Notes: generated from the sequence alone by a model not told the origin. A stretch of 64,000 nt of DNA from Variovorax sp. JS1663 (GCF_002157355.1 NZ_LYMK01000007.1:62001-126000), one strand, 5' to 3'. Shown: positions 27,702 to 36,833, numbered from the stretch's first letter. A program made the numbers and translations.

Positions 27702-28349
27702 ATGTACATGCCGCCCCATTTCGACAGCAAGGACCGCGCGATCGCCGCGCAGCTGATGCGCGAGCATCCCTTCGCCAGCCTGATCTCGGTGGACGACGAA
27801 GGCCAGCCCTTCGGCACCCACCTGCCGCTGGTGCTGGACGACCGCCGGGAGGAGGGCGGCTTCGCCCTGCTGGGCCATTGCGCCAAGCCGAATCCCCTCT
27901 GGCGCCACCTGCAGGCACGGCCGCGGGCGCTGGTGACCTTCCTCGGGCCGCATGCCTACATGTCACCCTCGGTCTATCCCGACCTGGCGCGGGTGCCGAC
28001 CTGGAATTACCTGGCCGTGCATTGCACGGTGGAAGCGCGGCTGATCGAGTCGCCCCCCGAGAAGGATGCACTGCTCAAGCGCCTGATCGGCGATCACGAG
28101 CCGGCCTACGCCCAGCAATGGCGCGACCTGGGCGAGGAATTCCAGCTCAAGATGTTGAACGGCATCGTCGGCTTCGAGCTGCAGGTGACGGCGCTCCAGT
28201 GCAAGCTGAAGCTCAACCAGCACCGGCGCGAGGCGCATGCGGCCATGTATGCGCAGTACAGCGCCGGTTCGCCCGACGAGCAGGCCCTCGCGGTGTGGAT
28301 GCAGCGCCTCGGCCTGAAGACCGAGGCCGCCCCGGCGGAGGAACGCTGA
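27702..28349 (+). CDS. PaiB-like FMN-binding regulator family protein
   Basis: A 215-residue protein of the FMN-binding negative-transcriptional-regulator (PaiB) family. It starts MYMPPHF and contains HPFASLISVDDEGQPFGTHL, the split-barrel flavin-binding part, then PHAYMSPSVYPDLARVPTWN, typical of the family, and the C-terminal LKLNQHRREA segment. Relatives repress sporulation and degradative enzymes in Bacillus; in proteobacteria the role is unclear. CGAGGAG stands before the start. The next small gene begins immediately after its stop. Confidence 0.9.
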   Translation: MYMPPHFDSKDRAIAAQLMREHPFASLISVDDEGQPFGTHLPLVLDDRREEGGFALLGHCAKPNPLWRHLQARPRALVTFLGPHAYMSPSVYPDLARVPTWNYLAVHCTVEARLIESPPEKDALLKRLIGDHEPAYAQQWRDLGEEFQLKMLNGIVGFELQVTALQCKLKLNQHRREAHAAMYAQYSAGSPDEQALAVWMQRLGLKTEAAPAEER

Positions 28350-28559
28350 ATGCGCGCGCTCGGCCTGTTGGGGGTGCTGCTCGCGCTGGTGATCGTGGGC
28401 GTGCTGGTCAAGAAGCAGCTGGGCGGGATGGCGGCCGGGCCGTCCGCAGCCCCGGGGCAGGCGCCGGCGACGCAGCCGCGCCAGGTGGAGCAGCAGTTCA
28501 AGCAGGCGCTGGACGCCGCCATGCAGCAGCCCCGTCCCGTCCCCGATGACGCCCGCTGA
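28350..28559 (+). CDS. Small membrane-anchored hypothetical protein
   Basis: A 69-residue protein starting directly after the PaiB-like stop codon (TGAATG). Residues 3-20 form a hydrophobic helix (LGLLGVLLALVIVGVLV) followed by KK and a Pro/Ala/Gln-rich tail, so it should be anchored with the tail outside or free in the periplasm. The family is not recognised. Its end overlaps the TadA start by 14 bases, which argues for an operon with PaiB-like, TadA and LdcA genes. Confidence 0.7.
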   Translation: MRALGLLGVLLALVIVGVLVKKQLGGMAAGPSAAPGQAPATQPRQVEQQFKQALDAAMQQPRPVPDDAR

Positions 28560-29625
28560 CGCGCACTGGATGCGCCTCGCGCTGGACGAGGCGCATCGCG
28601 CGGCCGAAGCCGGCGAGGTGCCGGTGGGCGCGGTGCTGGTGAGGGAAGGGCGGCTGCTCGCGAGCGGACGCAATGCCCCGGTAGCGCTGCACGATCCCAG
28701 TGCCCATGCCGAAATGAATGCGCTGCGCGCCGGCGGCGCGGCGCTGCGGAACTACCGCCTCGACGGCTGCGAGCTCTACGTCACGCTGGAGCCCTGCGCG
28801 ATGTGCGCCGGCGCCATGCTCCATGCACGGCTGGCCCGCGTGGTGTTCGGCGCGGCCGATCCGAAGACCGGCGCTGCCGGCTCGGTGCTGGACCTGTTCG
28901 CCAACCGGCAGCTCAACCATCGCACGCAGGTGGAGGGCGGGGTGCTTGCCGACGAGTGCCAGCAGGCGCTGCAGGACTTCTTCAAGGGCCGGCGCAGCGC
29001 GGCGCGCGAGGCGGCCGAGCCACTGCGCGACGATGCGCTGCGCACCCCGCCCGAGCGCTTCGAGGCGCTGCCCGACTACGGCTTCGCGCCGCGCTACATC
29101 AGCGACCTGCCGCAGCAGCGCGGCTGGCGCATGCATTACCTCGACGAGGGGCCGGTTGACGCCCCCTGGGCCTGCCTTTGCCTGCATGGCCCGGGCGAAT
29201 GGAGCTACTTCTTCCGTCACCTCGCGCGCGTGCATGGGCTGAGGGTGCTGGCGCCGGACCTCATCGGCTTCGGCCGCAGCGACAAGCCCAAGCGGGAGAC
29301 GGTGCACCAATGGCCCTGGCACCGGGATCTCCTGCTTGCCTGGCTGGAGCGCCTGCAGCCGGGGCCGCTCGCGCTGGTTTACAGCGCGGGCGCGGGCGAG
29401 CTGGCGACCCTGCTCACCAGCGCCGCACCGGAGCGCTTCATGCTGGCCATGGCTGCGCCCGATGGCGGCACGAGCGCGGACGCCGCCTGGCGCGCGCCCT
29501 TTCCCGATCGTGGCTTCGAAGCGGCGCTGCGGGCCTTCGGCCCCGTGCCCGAGGAGGTCTCGGGTCCCAGCGAACAGCAGGCGGAGCTGATCGCGCGTGA
29601 GGCGATGGGATACTTCGGCCCGTGA
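28546..29625 (+). CDS. tadA: TadA adenosine deaminase fused to a short alpha/beta-hydrolase domain
   Basis: A 359-residue fusion. Residues 1-150 are TadA, which makes inosine 34 in tRNA-Arg(ACG). Zinc/catalytic motif H54-A-E56 and P83-C84-A-M-C87 are intact. From about residue 175 an alpha/beta-hydrolase domain resembling haloalkane dehalogenases begins (RYISDLPQQRGWRMHYLDEG, LHGPGEWSYFFRHL, VLAPDLIGFGRSDKP). The nucleophile elbow reads V-Y-S280-A-G rather than the dehalogenase V-Q-D-W-G. The protein ends ~80 residues later, before the usual acid and histidine. The hydrolase part is thus shorter than a complete ~300-residue enzyme and probably inactive. LdcA overlaps its stop by 4 bases. Confidence 0.9.
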   Translation: MTPADAHWMRLALDEAHRAAEAGEVPVGAVLVREGRLLASGRNAPVALHDPSAHAEMNALRAGGAALRNYRLDGCELYVTLEPCAMCAGAMLHARLARVVFGAADPKTGAAGSVLDLFANRQLNHRTQVEGGVLADECQQALQDFFKGRRSAAREAAEPLRDDALRTPPERFEALPDYGFAPRYISDLPQQRGWRMHYLDEGPVDAPWACLCLHGPGEWSYFFRHLARVHGLRVLAPDLIGFGRSDKPKRETVHQWPWHRDLLLAWLERLQPGPLALVYSAGAGELATLLTSAAPERFMLAMAAPDGGTSADAAWRAPFPDRGFEAALRAFGPVPEEVSGPSEQQAELIAREAMGYFGP

Positions 29626-30554
29626 AAAAGAAGCACATCTACATCTATTCCCCCTCCAGCGCCGTGCGCGACAAGGCCGCCTTCAAGCGCGGCGTCAAGC
29701 GCCTGCAGGCGCTGGGCCACGAGGTCGAGGTCGACGAGGCTGCGCTGGCCACCCACCAGCGCTTCGCGGGCGACGATGCGACCCGCCTGGCCGCCATTGC
29801 ACGCGCGGCCGCCAGCGGCGCCGACGTGGCGCTGATCTCGCGCGGCGGCTACGGGCTCACGCGCATCCTGGATGCCATTCCCTACAAGGCGGTGGCCAAG
29901 GCCATCGGGCGCGGCACCGAGTTCGTGGGCCTGAGCGACTTCACCGCCTTCCAGTGCGCGCTGCTCGCGAAGACGGGCGCGGTCAGCTGGTCGGGGCCGG
30001 CACTCGGGGAAGATTTCGGCGCCGAGGACGGGCCCGACGAGATCATGGAAGCCTGCTTCGACGACCTGCTGCACGGGCAAGGCGAAGGCACCGGCTGGCG
30101 CGTGCCCAAGCGCGAGGGCGAGTCCCTCGCGGGCTTTCGCAGCCTGCACGACGCGACGCTGTGGGGCGGCAACCTCTGCGTGCTGACCAGCCTGCTGGGC
30201 ACGCCTTACTTTCCGGCGATCGACAAGGGCGTTCTCTTCCTCGAGGACGTGAACGAGCATCCCTACCGGGTGGAGCGCATGCTCGACCAGTTGCGCCATG
30301 CCGGCGTGCTGGCGCGCCAGAAGGCCGTGCTGATCGGGCACTTCACCGGCACGCGCAAGGTGCCGCACGACCGCGGCTTCGACATGCAGACGGTGGTGAC
30401 TCGCCTGCGCGGGCTGATCAAGGCGCCGGTGCTGACGGGCCTGCCCTTCGGCCATGTTCCGACCAAGGTGCTGCTGCCGCTCGGCGCCCATGTCGAGGTC
30501 GCGGCCGATGGACGCGATGTCTTCATGGTGTGGGGGCACAGGCACGCCCACTGA
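29622..30554 (+). CDS. ldcA: LD-carboxypeptidase (murein tetrapeptide carboxypeptidase)
   Basis: A 310-residue serine peptidase of family S66, which removes the terminal D-Ala from murein tetrapeptides during cell-wall recycling. The nucleophile is S105 in VGLSDFTAFQ; the Glu is in LEDVNEHPYRVERML and the His in LIGHFTG. It starts with GTG overlapping the TadA stop (GTGA), so the start is set by coupling. There is no signal peptide, in keeping with a cytoplasmic enzyme. A hairpin follows at 30571. Confidence 0.92.
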   Translation: MKKKHIYIYSPSSAVRDKAAFKRGVKRLQALGHEVEVDEAALATHQRFAGDDATRLAAIARAAASGADVALISRGGYGLTRILDAIPYKAVAKAIGRGTEFVGLSDFTAFQCALLAKTGAVSWSGPALGEDFGAEDGPDEIMEACFDDLLHGQGEGTGWRVPKREGESLAGFRSLHDATLWGGNLCVLTSLLGTPYFPAIDKGVLFLEDVNEHPYRVERMLDQLRHAGVLARQKAVLIGHFTGTRKVPHDRGFDMQTVVTRLRGLIKAPVLTGLPFGHVPTKVLLPLGAHVEVAADGRDVFMVWGHRHAH

Positions 30555-30570
30555 ACAGGCCGCAAAGAAA

Positions 30571-30594
30571 AAGCCGCTGCGAAGGCAGCGGCTT
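30571..30594. terminator. Bidirectional hairpin terminator between convergent genes
   Basis: A perfect 10-base stem AAGCCGCTGC / GCAGCGGCTT with a GAAG loop. On the minus strand it is followed by TTTTTCTTTG, so it is a good intrinsic terminator for the minus-strand gene at 30623-30955. On the plus strand, after ldcA, it has no clear U tract and is weaker. Confidence 0.75.
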
Positions 30595-30622
30595 GGCGTG
30601 CGGGAGGAGGGGACGCGCCTTC

Positions 30623-30955
30623 TCAGGTGGTGATGCGGTGATGCGGCCGCGGCACCAGCGCGCCGGGCAGGCCACCCTTGAACAGGCGATTGATCTCGCG
30701 CATCTGGCGGCGGGCGGCGGCTTCGCCATCAATGGCGCTCAGGGCCGTCAGCACGTCCTGGCGCAGGTACCAGAGCGCTTCCATGTCGCCCGCGAAGCGC
30801 ACCCGCTGGGCGACGCGCTGGGCGGAATGGCCCCCATGGCCTTGAAGGAGCGAAAGCATGGCGCTGCGGATCTGGCCCATCTGGCGGTCCGTGGAGCGGC
30901 CCATGCCGAGGATCGGAGACGACAGAAATCGGAAGAAACTGTGGAGTGACGCCAT
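30623..30955 (-). CDS. Conserved hypothetical protein
   Basis: A 110-residue soluble, arginine-rich helical protein without signal peptide. Sequence blocks such as QRVRFAGDMEALWYLRQDVL and REINRLFKGGLPGALVPRPH look conserved to me among Comamonadaceae, but I know no function. It ends at a strong terminator shared with ldcA on the other strand, which supports a real, separately transcribed gene. Confidence 0.75.
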   Translation of the reverse strand: MASLHSFFRFLSSPILGMGRSTDRQMGQIRSAMLSLLQGHGGHSAQRVAQRVRFAGDMEALWYLRQDVLTALSAIDGEAAARRQMREINRLFKGGLPGALVPRPHHRITT

Positions 30956-31051
30956 GAGACGAAGGTGGGATGCCTGGAGCCCTGATGGCTACAACGTTAA
31001 GCGCGTAGGATTTGGCGCACAAGGGGAGGAAAGGGGAGGAAGCATGATTTC

Positions 31052-31068
31052 ATGTTGAAAAACAACAT
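31052..31068. promoter_or_regulatory. Perfect short inverted repeat in an AT-rich gap
   Basis: ATGTTG-AAAAA-CAACAT, a 6-base perfect inverted repeat, lies about 100 bases upstream of the minus-strand hypothetical gene. The surrounding 314-base gap (30956-31269) is the most AT-rich stretch of the core region. It also holds a CCTGT-N4-ACAGG dyad at 31133-31146 and a tandem AAGGGGAGG repeat near 31021. The role is unknown; it may serve as an operator for either divergent gene. Confidence 0.3.
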
Positions 31069-31227
31069 ACTTCACAAATTTCTTCATGCTTTAGGCGAGC
31101 AATTGATACCTAAGTTGTACTAACCATGTGAGCCTGTTTGTACAGGTGTGTTTCCGAATGAAAAAGCAACAACTTCGGTCGCCAAGGTGTCGATTTGATG
31201 CCGCTTTGGGGCGTTTTTGCTGTGCTT

Positions 31228-31236
31228 TGCCATAAT
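31228..31236 (+). promoter_or_regulatory. Extended -10 promoter candidate for the cyclase-FHA gene
   Basis: TG-C-CATAAT at 31228-31236 is an extended -10 element, 33 bases before the start of the cyclase-FHA gene. I see no good -35 at 16-18 bases upstream, which extended -10 promoters can tolerate. Confidence 0.35.
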
Positions 31237-31269
31237 CCCTCGGCGCGAGCCACCAAAATTTGCACATAA

Positions 31270-32217
31270 ATGACCGGTCATTCCACTGTCGTTTTCGCTG
31301 ACCTGACCGGGAGCACCCGGGTCTTCGAAGCCATCGGCAACGCCCGGGCCACGGAGACTGTCACACGCCTGATCCAGTGGATCGGCGGCGTCTGCGAATC
31401 CCACGGTGGCCGTGTCGTGAAATCGCTGGGCGATGGCGTGTTCGCGATATTCGCCAGCGGCGCGAGCGCCACCCGGGCTGTGCTCGAACTTCAGCGCAAC
31501 CATCAGAAACGTCTCCAGACCTGGCCAGCCCCGCTGCGCATGGAGTTGCAGATAGGCGTGGCCAGCGGCGAGGTGGTGGAGGTGGATAGCGACTGCTACG
31601 GCGACGCCGTCAACCTGGCCTCCCGCCTGAGCGACCTCGCCGGTCCAGGCCAGATCTGGGCGACCGAGTCGGTCATCGACCAACTGCAGGGCGGGGAGGC
31701 GCGGCACCGCAGCCTCGGGCCGATCAACATCCGCGGCAAGAACGAAATGCCGGTGGTGCACCGCATCGACTGGCAGGACGAGGTCACCGAGTTCCTCACC
31801 ATGCCGGCTTCGCTCGCCGCGCCGTCGCGAGGGGCGGATTCCTCCTTCGGGCAAATCGAGCTGGCGTGGCTCGACGTCCGCTCCATGTTCCGCGCGGAAG
31901 AGCTGCCGATCCATCTGGGCCGGGTCGACGACGCACAGTTCGTGGTCAACGATCCGCGCGTCTCGCGCCTGCATGCGCGCATCGAGGCGCGGCAGGGCAG
32001 CTGCGTGCTGGTCGACATCAGCACTTACGGCACGTGGGTCCGCTTCCACGGCACCGCCGGCGCCAGCGGCGAGATCGCGCTGCGCCGTGACGAGTGCGTG
32101 CTGCATGGCAGCGGCGAAATCGGGCTGGGCGCGCCCCTGAGCGACTTCAGCGCGCCAACGATCTCCTTCAACACCACCGGCGGCAACGTGCTGCTCTCGC
32201 GGCGCGACGCCCGCTGA
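31270..32217 (+). CDS. Class III nucleotide cyclase domain fused to an FHA domain
   Basis: A 315-residue cytoplasmic protein. Residues 1-170 form a class III adenylate/guanylate cyclase catalytic domain: metal aspartates D11 in VVFADLTGST and D54 in VKSLGDGVFA, and the transition-state Asn and Arg in GDAVNLASRLSDLAG, so it should be active. Residues about 195-300 form an FHA phosphothreonine-binding domain (LGRVDDAQFVVNDPRVSRLH, VLVDISTYGTWVRF). This order, cyclase first, suggests a cyclase recruited or regulated by Ser/Thr phosphorylation. No Ser/Thr kinase is encoded next to it. Confidence 0.9.
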   Translation: MTGHSTVVFADLTGSTRVFEAIGNARATETVTRLIQWIGGVCESHGGRVVKSLGDGVFAIFASGASATRAVLELQRNHQKRLQTWPAPLRMELQIGVASGEVVEVDSDCYGDAVNLASRLSDLAGPGQIWATESVIDQLQGGEARHRSLGPINIRGKNEMPVVHRIDWQDEVTEFLTMPASLAAPSRGADSSFGQIELAWLDVRSMFRAEELPIHLGRVDDAQFVVNDPRVSRLHARIEARQGSCVLVDISTYGTWVRFHGTAGASGEIALRRDECVLHGSGEIGLGAPLSDFSAPTISFNTTGGNVLLSRRDAR

Positions 32218-32310
32218 GCCTGCACGGCGCGCCGATCGCCCGTCGCCTTTCCCGGTATTCCTTGGCAAGCGGCGCGGCTGCGTCCACCATGGTGGATTTC
32301 TTCCGCCGCC

Positions 32311-33705
32311 GTGCTGCCCCCCTTCGATCCCTGGCTGACGAACCGCATCGCCCTCGACGCGGCTGCGGCCGCGCATGCCGGCGCATCAGCGCTCGCGGCG
32401 CGGCGTGAACAGCGCCTGGCCGACCTGCTGCGCGCCGCCGCGCGCGGATCGGCCTTCTACCGTCGGCTTTTCGAGGGGCGGGACCCGGCGGCCATCCGCC
32501 TCGAAACCCTGCCGGTCGTGCGCAAGGCCGAGTTGATGCGCGCCTTCGACGACTGGGTCACCGATCCTGCGCTGCGCCTCGATGCGCTGCGCCGCTTCAC
32601 CGCCGATCGCTCGCGCATTGCCGATGCCTTCGCCGGGCGCTCCGTGGTGTGGGAGAGCTCGGGCAGCAGCGGCGAGCCGGGCATCTTCGTGCAGGATGCG
32701 CAGGCGATGGCCGTGTACGACGCGCTGGAGTACCTGCGTCGCCCGGCGGCGCGTTCGCTCGAGCGGCTGATGAACCCGTTTGGCCTGGGCGAGCGCATTG
32801 TCTTCGTCGGGGCGACGGGTGGGCATTTTGCGAGCACGGTTTCGATCGAGCGCCTGCGCCGGCTCAACCCGGCCCTGGCGCTGAGCCTGCGCAGCATCTC
32901 CTTCCTGCAGTCGGCCGAATCGCTGGCGGCGCAGCTCGACGCATTGCGCCCCACGGTGATCGCCACGTATCCCAGCGTGGCGCTGCTGCTGGCCGAGGAA
33001 CGCCTGGCCGGCCGGCTGCAGGCAGCACCGCAGGAAGTCTGGACCGGCGGCGAGAACCTGTCGGCCGCCTGCCGCGGCTTCGTGCAGCAGGCACTCGGTT
33101 GCGCGGTGGTCAACAACTACGGCGCCTCCGAGTTTCTGACGCTGGCCAGTGAATGCCGCCAGGGCCGGCTTCACCTCAACAGCGACTGGGCAATCCTCGA
33201 ATCGGTGGATGCACGAGGCCGCGTCGTGGCGGCGGGCGAGCGCGGCACCACGACACTGCTGACCAACCTCGCCAACCATGTGCAGCCGCTGATCCGCTAC
33301 GACCTGGGCGATCGGGTGCAGCAGGACCCCGCTGCCTGTCCCTGCGGCAGCGCGCTGCCCGTGATCGAGGTGGAAGGCCGCAACGACGACGCGTTGCGCC
33401 TGGGCCGTCCTGGCACGCGGACCGTCTGCGTCCCGCCGCTGGCAGTGAGCACGGTGTTGGAGGACGATGCCGGCCTGTTCGATTTCCAGCTCGTGCAGGA
33501 AGGCCCCTGCGAACTGCTCCTTTGCACCGGCCTGCAGGGCAAGGCGGCGGATGCCAGCCTGCGCCGGGGGCGCAGCGCGCTGTCGGCCTTCCTGGCCCGG
33601 CAGGGGGCTGTCGGCGTGCACATCCACTGCAGGAGCGGGGAGCGCGAGCGCCGCGGCATCAGCGGCAAGGTGCAACGGGTGCTCGTGGCCGCACCCGAGG
33701 CTTGA
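32311..33705 (+). CDS. CapK/phenylacetate-CoA-ligase-like adenylate-forming protein
   Basis: A 464-residue protein of the PaaK/CapK (F390 synthetase-related) adenylate-forming group. The phosphate loop is SSGSSGEPGIF near residue 115. Further blocks are ATYPSVALLLAEE, WTGGENLSAACRGFV, NNYGASEFLTLASEC and the hinge region PLIRYDLGDRV. The CPCG motif is also typical. It would activate a carboxylic acid as an acyl-adenylate, with or without transfer to CoA; the substrate is unknown. The start is GTG at 32311. It stands alone between the cyclase gene and a small gene. Confidence 0.86.
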   Translation: MLPPFDPWLTNRIALDAAAAAHAGASALAARREQRLADLLRAAARGSAFYRRLFEGRDPAAIRLETLPVVRKAELMRAFDDWVTDPALRLDALRRFTADRSRIADAFAGRSVVWESSGSSGEPGIFVQDAQAMAVYDALEYLRRPAARSLERLMNPFGLGERIVFVGATGGHFASTVSIERLRRLNPALALSLRSISFLQSAESLAAQLDALRPTVIATYPSVALLLAEERLAGRLQAAPQEVWTGGENLSAACRGFVQQALGCAVVNNYGASEFLTLASECRQGRLHLNSDWAILESVDARGRVVAAGERGTTTLLTNLANHVQPLIRYDLGDRVQQDPAACPCGSALPVIEVEGRNDDALRLGRPGTRTVCVPPLAVSTVLEDDAGLFDFQLVQEGPCELLLCTGLQGKAADASLRRGRSALSAFLARQGAVGVHIHCRSGERERRGISGKVQRVLVAAPEA

Positions 33706-33793
33706 AGGTGCGGCCGGCATCCACTAGGCTTGATGTTTCGCCCGGCCTGGCGCTTCGCGCGATCCGAACCTCGAGTCCCCTGGGAGAACCCTC

Positions 33794-34012
33794 ATGACCT
33801 TCGCCTCTGTCACTGATCTGCCGAACGGTCCTTACGGCAGCTTCCAGTCACTCCTCGAACTGCAAACCGCCATTCTTCAGAGCCTGATGCGGGCGCAGCA
33901 GGCCCAACTCCAGATGATGACCGTCTGGCAGCAGCCCTTCGCCGCCGTCAACCAGGAACTCTGGGACCAGTGGATCTGCCGCTTCGGCGGCGGCGTTCCC
34001 ATCGACGGCTGA
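33794..34012 (+). CDS. Small hypothetical protein
   Basis: A 72-residue soluble protein with a good ribosome site (GGGAGAAC, 4 bases before the ATG). It is rich in Gln and aromatic residues ([35 protein letters not shown]) and is probably helical with an amphipathic central helix. I do not recognise a family. The amphipathic, Gln/Leu-rich pattern slightly resembles phasin-like granule proteins, but this is weak. Confidence 0.65.
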   Translation: MTFASVTDLPNGPYGSFQSLLELQTAILQSLMRAQQAQLQMMTVWQQPFAAVNQELWDQWICRFGGGVPIDG

Positions 34013-34139
34013 GGGCGTAGACACCGCGATCCGGCGGATCTGCGGGTTTTCACCTAGCTTGAAGGCCTCAAGTTTCGCGGGGCCGCTGCCGATAAGTCTC
34101 GTGACCCGGCCCGGAATCGGCGGCCGTCTAGGAACAAGC

Positions 34140-35573
34140 ATGCGGAATATGAAGATCGCGACCCGCCTCGGGTGGGGTTTCGGGATCGTGCTGCTGTTGA
34201 TGGCTGCATCGATCGCGGTGGGCATGGTGCGTCTGCGCGGCATGGCCGAGATCCATGCGCGGGCCGGCGCTGCGCAGCAGGAAGCGCTGGCGGGCGGCCT
34301 CCGCCAGTTGTCCCAGCCCGGTGCGGGCGGGGAGGCCGTGCAGAAGCAGCTGGCCGCCGTGGCCGCACTGCAGGCACAGCAGGCGAAGACGGCTTCCGCG
34401 GAGGTCGAAGAGGTCATCGCCGGCGCGCAGTGGCTGCTGTTCGGGCTGGGGCTGCTCGCGCTGGGCGTCGGCGTGGGCTGGACCATCGGCATGGTGCGGG
34501 CCATCGTGCGGCCGCTGGACGAGGCCATCCTGATCGCCGAGACGGTGGCGTCGGGCGACCTCAGCAAGGAATTCGAGACCGAGCGCGGCGGCGAGTTCGG
34601 CCGCCTGCTGCGCGGCATGGGCGAGATGGAGGACACGCTGACCGACGTGGTGACCCGCATCAAGGAGTCCACCGATTCGATCGTGACGGCGTCCAGCCAG
34701 ATCGCCTCCGGGAATCAGGATCTGTCCTCGCGCACCGAGGAGCAGGCCAGTTCGCTGGAGCAGACCGCTGCCTCGATGGAAGAGCTGACCTCCACCGTCA
34801 AGCAGAACGCCGACAACGCACGCCAGGCCAATCAGCTGGCGCTCTCGGCCTCCGACGTGGCGGTGAAGGGCGGCGACGTGGTCAGCCAGGTGGTGGACAC
34901 CATGGCGTCGATCCATGCCTCCTCCAGGAAGATCGTCGACATCATCGGCGTGATCGACGGCATTGCCTTCCAGACCAACATCCTGGCACTCAACGCAGCG
35001 GTCGAGGCCGCGCGGGCCGGGGAGCAGGGCCGCGGCTTCGCCGTCGTGGCCGCGGAGGTGCGCAACCTCGCGCAGCGCTCCGCCGGCGCGGCCAAGGAGA
35101 TCAAGGGCCTGATCGACGATTCGGTGGGCAAGGTCAACGCTGGCACCGCACTGGTGAGCGAAGCCGGCCGCACCATGGAAGAGATCGTGGGCAGCGTCAG
35201 GCGGGTGACGGACATCATCGGCGAGATCACCGCCGCCAGCCACGAGCAGACCCAGGGCATCGAGCAGATCAACCAGGCCATCACGCAGATGGACCAGGTG
35301 ACGCAGCAGAACGCCGCGCTGGTGGAAGAGGCCGCGGCTGCCGCGGCGTCGATGCAGGAGCAGGCCGGCAAGCTGTCGCAGGTCGTGGGCACCTTCAAGC
35401 TCGACGACGACGAAGCGCCGGCTGTGCCAGTGCCCGTGCAGGTTCGGCCGGCACCGGTTGCCGTGCGGCCCAAGCTGCCGGTGAAGCCCGTGCAGCGGAT
35501 CGCCGGAGCGGCGCCGCGTCAGCCTGTCGTGCCGGCAAAGCTGCCTGCAGGCGGCGACTGGGAGAGCTTCTAA
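34140..35573 (+). CDS. Methyl-accepting chemotaxis protein with a short periplasmic domain
   Basis: A 477-residue receptor. TM1 is about 12-32 and TM2 about 97-117, leaving only ~60 residues outside, much shorter than the ~150-180 of four-helix-bundle sensors. A HAMP segment (about 118-170) leads to the long signalling coiled coil, with the conserved tip [20 protein letters not shown] and [15 protein letters not shown]. The extreme C-terminus is DWESF, the position and pattern of the CheR/CheB-docking pentapeptide (NWETF in E. coli). The start at 34140 has AGGAAC before it; an earlier in-frame start lacks support. Its stop overlaps the stop of the convergent MHYT gene. Confidence 0.92.
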   Translation: MRNMKIATRLGWGFGIVLLLMAASIAVGMVRLRGMAEIHARAGAAQQEALAGGLRQLSQPGAGGEAVQKQLAAVAALQAQQAKTASAEVEEVIAGAQWLLFGLGLLALGVGVGWTIGMVRAIVRPLDEAILIAETVASGDLSKEFETERGGEFGRLLRGMGEMEDTLTDVVTRIKESTDSIVTASSQIASGNQDLSSRTEEQASSLEQTAASMEELTSTVKQNADNARQANQLALSASDVAVKGGDVVSQVVDTMASIHASSRKIVDIIGVIDGIAFQTNILALNAAVEAARAGEQGRGFAVVAAEVRNLAQRSAGAAKEIKGLIDDSVGKVNAGTALVSEAGRTMEEIVGSVRRVTDIIGEITAASHEQTQGIEQINQAITQMDQVTQQNAALVEEAAAAAASMQEQAGKLSQVVGTFKLDDDEAPAVPVPVQVRPAPVAVRPKLPVKPVQRIAGAAPRQPVVPAKLPAGGDWESF

Positions 35574-36343
35574 GCCGTGCGCGACGCGCTGCGCGGCGCC
35601 GCCGCGACCTGGGCCGCGAAGCTGAGGATCTGCTCCAGCGCGATGATGAAGGCCGCGCCCACCGCCACCAGCGTGACCAGCACCGGCAGGTCCAGCGCGC
35701 TGATGATGCCGAAGCCATTCGGAATGGCGCGCGGATTGGCCGTGGTGCAGATGAAGTCCGCCGCACCCATGCCGGTGTAGTGCATCGAGCACACGGCCAC
35801 GCCCATCACCAGCGCGGCCGCGAGGCGCACGCCGATCGTGCGCGTGTTGAAGGCCAGCCAGAGCGCCGCGCTGGCCGCCGCCATCGCCATCAGCACCGAG
35901 ACCGCCACGATTCCCAAGTCCCAACGGATGAAACCGCCGAAGCGCATGCCGTACATGCCCAGGTAGTGCATCACCGCCACGCCCAGGCCCAGCAGGGAGC
36001 CGGCCGTCACGATGCGCCTCGGATCCTTCGGCGCCTGCGCCACATAGGCCAGCGCGACGGAGGAGGCCACGATGGCGGCGACCAGCGAGACCAGCGTCTC
36101 GAACAACGAGTAGCCGATGCCCATCTGCAGCTTGACCGCGACCATGCCGATGAAGTGCATGGACCACACGCCGATGCCGCCGAGCGCGACACCCGTGACG
36201 AGGCTGTTGGACAGGCTGGTGCTGCCGTCCGCCCGGCGGATGCGGCGGGCCGCCGTCAGCGCGACGAAGGCGCCGATGACCGAGAGCAGGTAGGACAGCC
36301 CGACGAAGCCGAACTGGTAGACGGGGACGATCAGAGTTTCCAT
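35570..36343 (-). CDS. MHYT-domain integral membrane protein
   Basis: A 257-residue protein with seven hydrophobic helices. Three MHYT-type motifs, MHFIGM, MHYLGM and MHYTGM, are proposed in this family to bind copper or another ligand for sensing O2, CO or NO. Unlike most relatives there is no attached GGDEF, EAL or kinase domain, so it is a stand-alone sensor. The start at 36343 (METLIVPV) has GGA 7 bases upstream; another ATG 27 bases earlier is possible. It overlaps the chemotaxis-receptor stop by 4 bases, tail to tail. Confidence 0.88.
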   Translation of the reverse strand: METLIVPVYQFGFVGLSYLLSVIGAFVALTAARRIRRADGSTSLSNSLVTGVALGGIGVWSMHFIGMVAVKLQMGIGYSLFETLVSLVAAIVASSVALAYVAQAPKDPRRIVTAGSLLGLGVAVMHYLGMYGMRFGGFIRWDLGIVAVSVLMAMAAASAALWLAFNTRTIGVRLAAALVMGVAVCSMHYTGMGAADFICTTANPRAIPNGFGIISALDLPVLVTLVAVGAAFIIALEQILSFAAQVAAAPRSASRTA

Positions 36344-36554
36344 CTGAGATTCCGAAGCCCCACAGGGCATTGTTATTGGTGGTAACGATGTTATTCTTTG
36401 TTACTACTTTTAGATGTGATCGATTTCACGCGAAACAAAAGTTCTCGTTTGAGATCGGAGGTTCTTCTGCGGCCGTGGCTGCGAGAGGGCTGATGCTGCG
36501 GCGGCAGAATGGCCGCAGGTCCCCTGGCCCCTCGTACCCCTTTTCGCGACGCGC

Positions 36555-36833
36555 ATGAACACCGAAACACCCGCCCCGCCACCTCCCCATGCCCAGGCCG
36601 GTGCCTGTGCCTATCTGCTGCACGTTCTCCTGCAGGAAGCCGAGCGACGGCAGGCTGGCTTCATCGGCACCGTCATCGCGGGAGTGGTGCGCGACCACCA
36701 GAGCATTCCCGGCGACATTCCCGAGAAGCCCCTGGTCGATGCCATCTTCGAGGAGACGCTGCGGATCCTGCGGCACGCGAACGAGCCCTTCGGCCCACCT
36801 GCCCTGGAGCCGGCGCCGCGGCCGCGGGGCTGA
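36555..36833 (+). CDS. Small hypothetical protein
   Basis: A 92-residue soluble protein. It has a proline-rich N-terminus (TETPAPPPPHAQ), a central helical part (LLHVLLQEAERRQAGFIGTV, DHQSIPGDIPEKPLVDAIFE) and a Pro-rich end. No family is recognised. It sits between the MHYT gene on the other strand and the czc leader gene. The central block looks protein-like, which makes it a likely gene, though the ribosome site is weak. Confidence 0.55.
   Translation: MNTETPAPPPPHAQAGACAYLLHVLLQEAERRQAGFIGTVIAGVVRDHQSIPGDIPEKPLVDAIFEETLRILRHANEPFGPPALEPAPRPRG

Noticed and set aside
31133..31146. CCTGT-N4-ACAGG dyad resembling a LexA site
   Set aside because: The LexA site needs CTGT-N8-ACAG; the spacing here is four, so it was only noted as a dyad.
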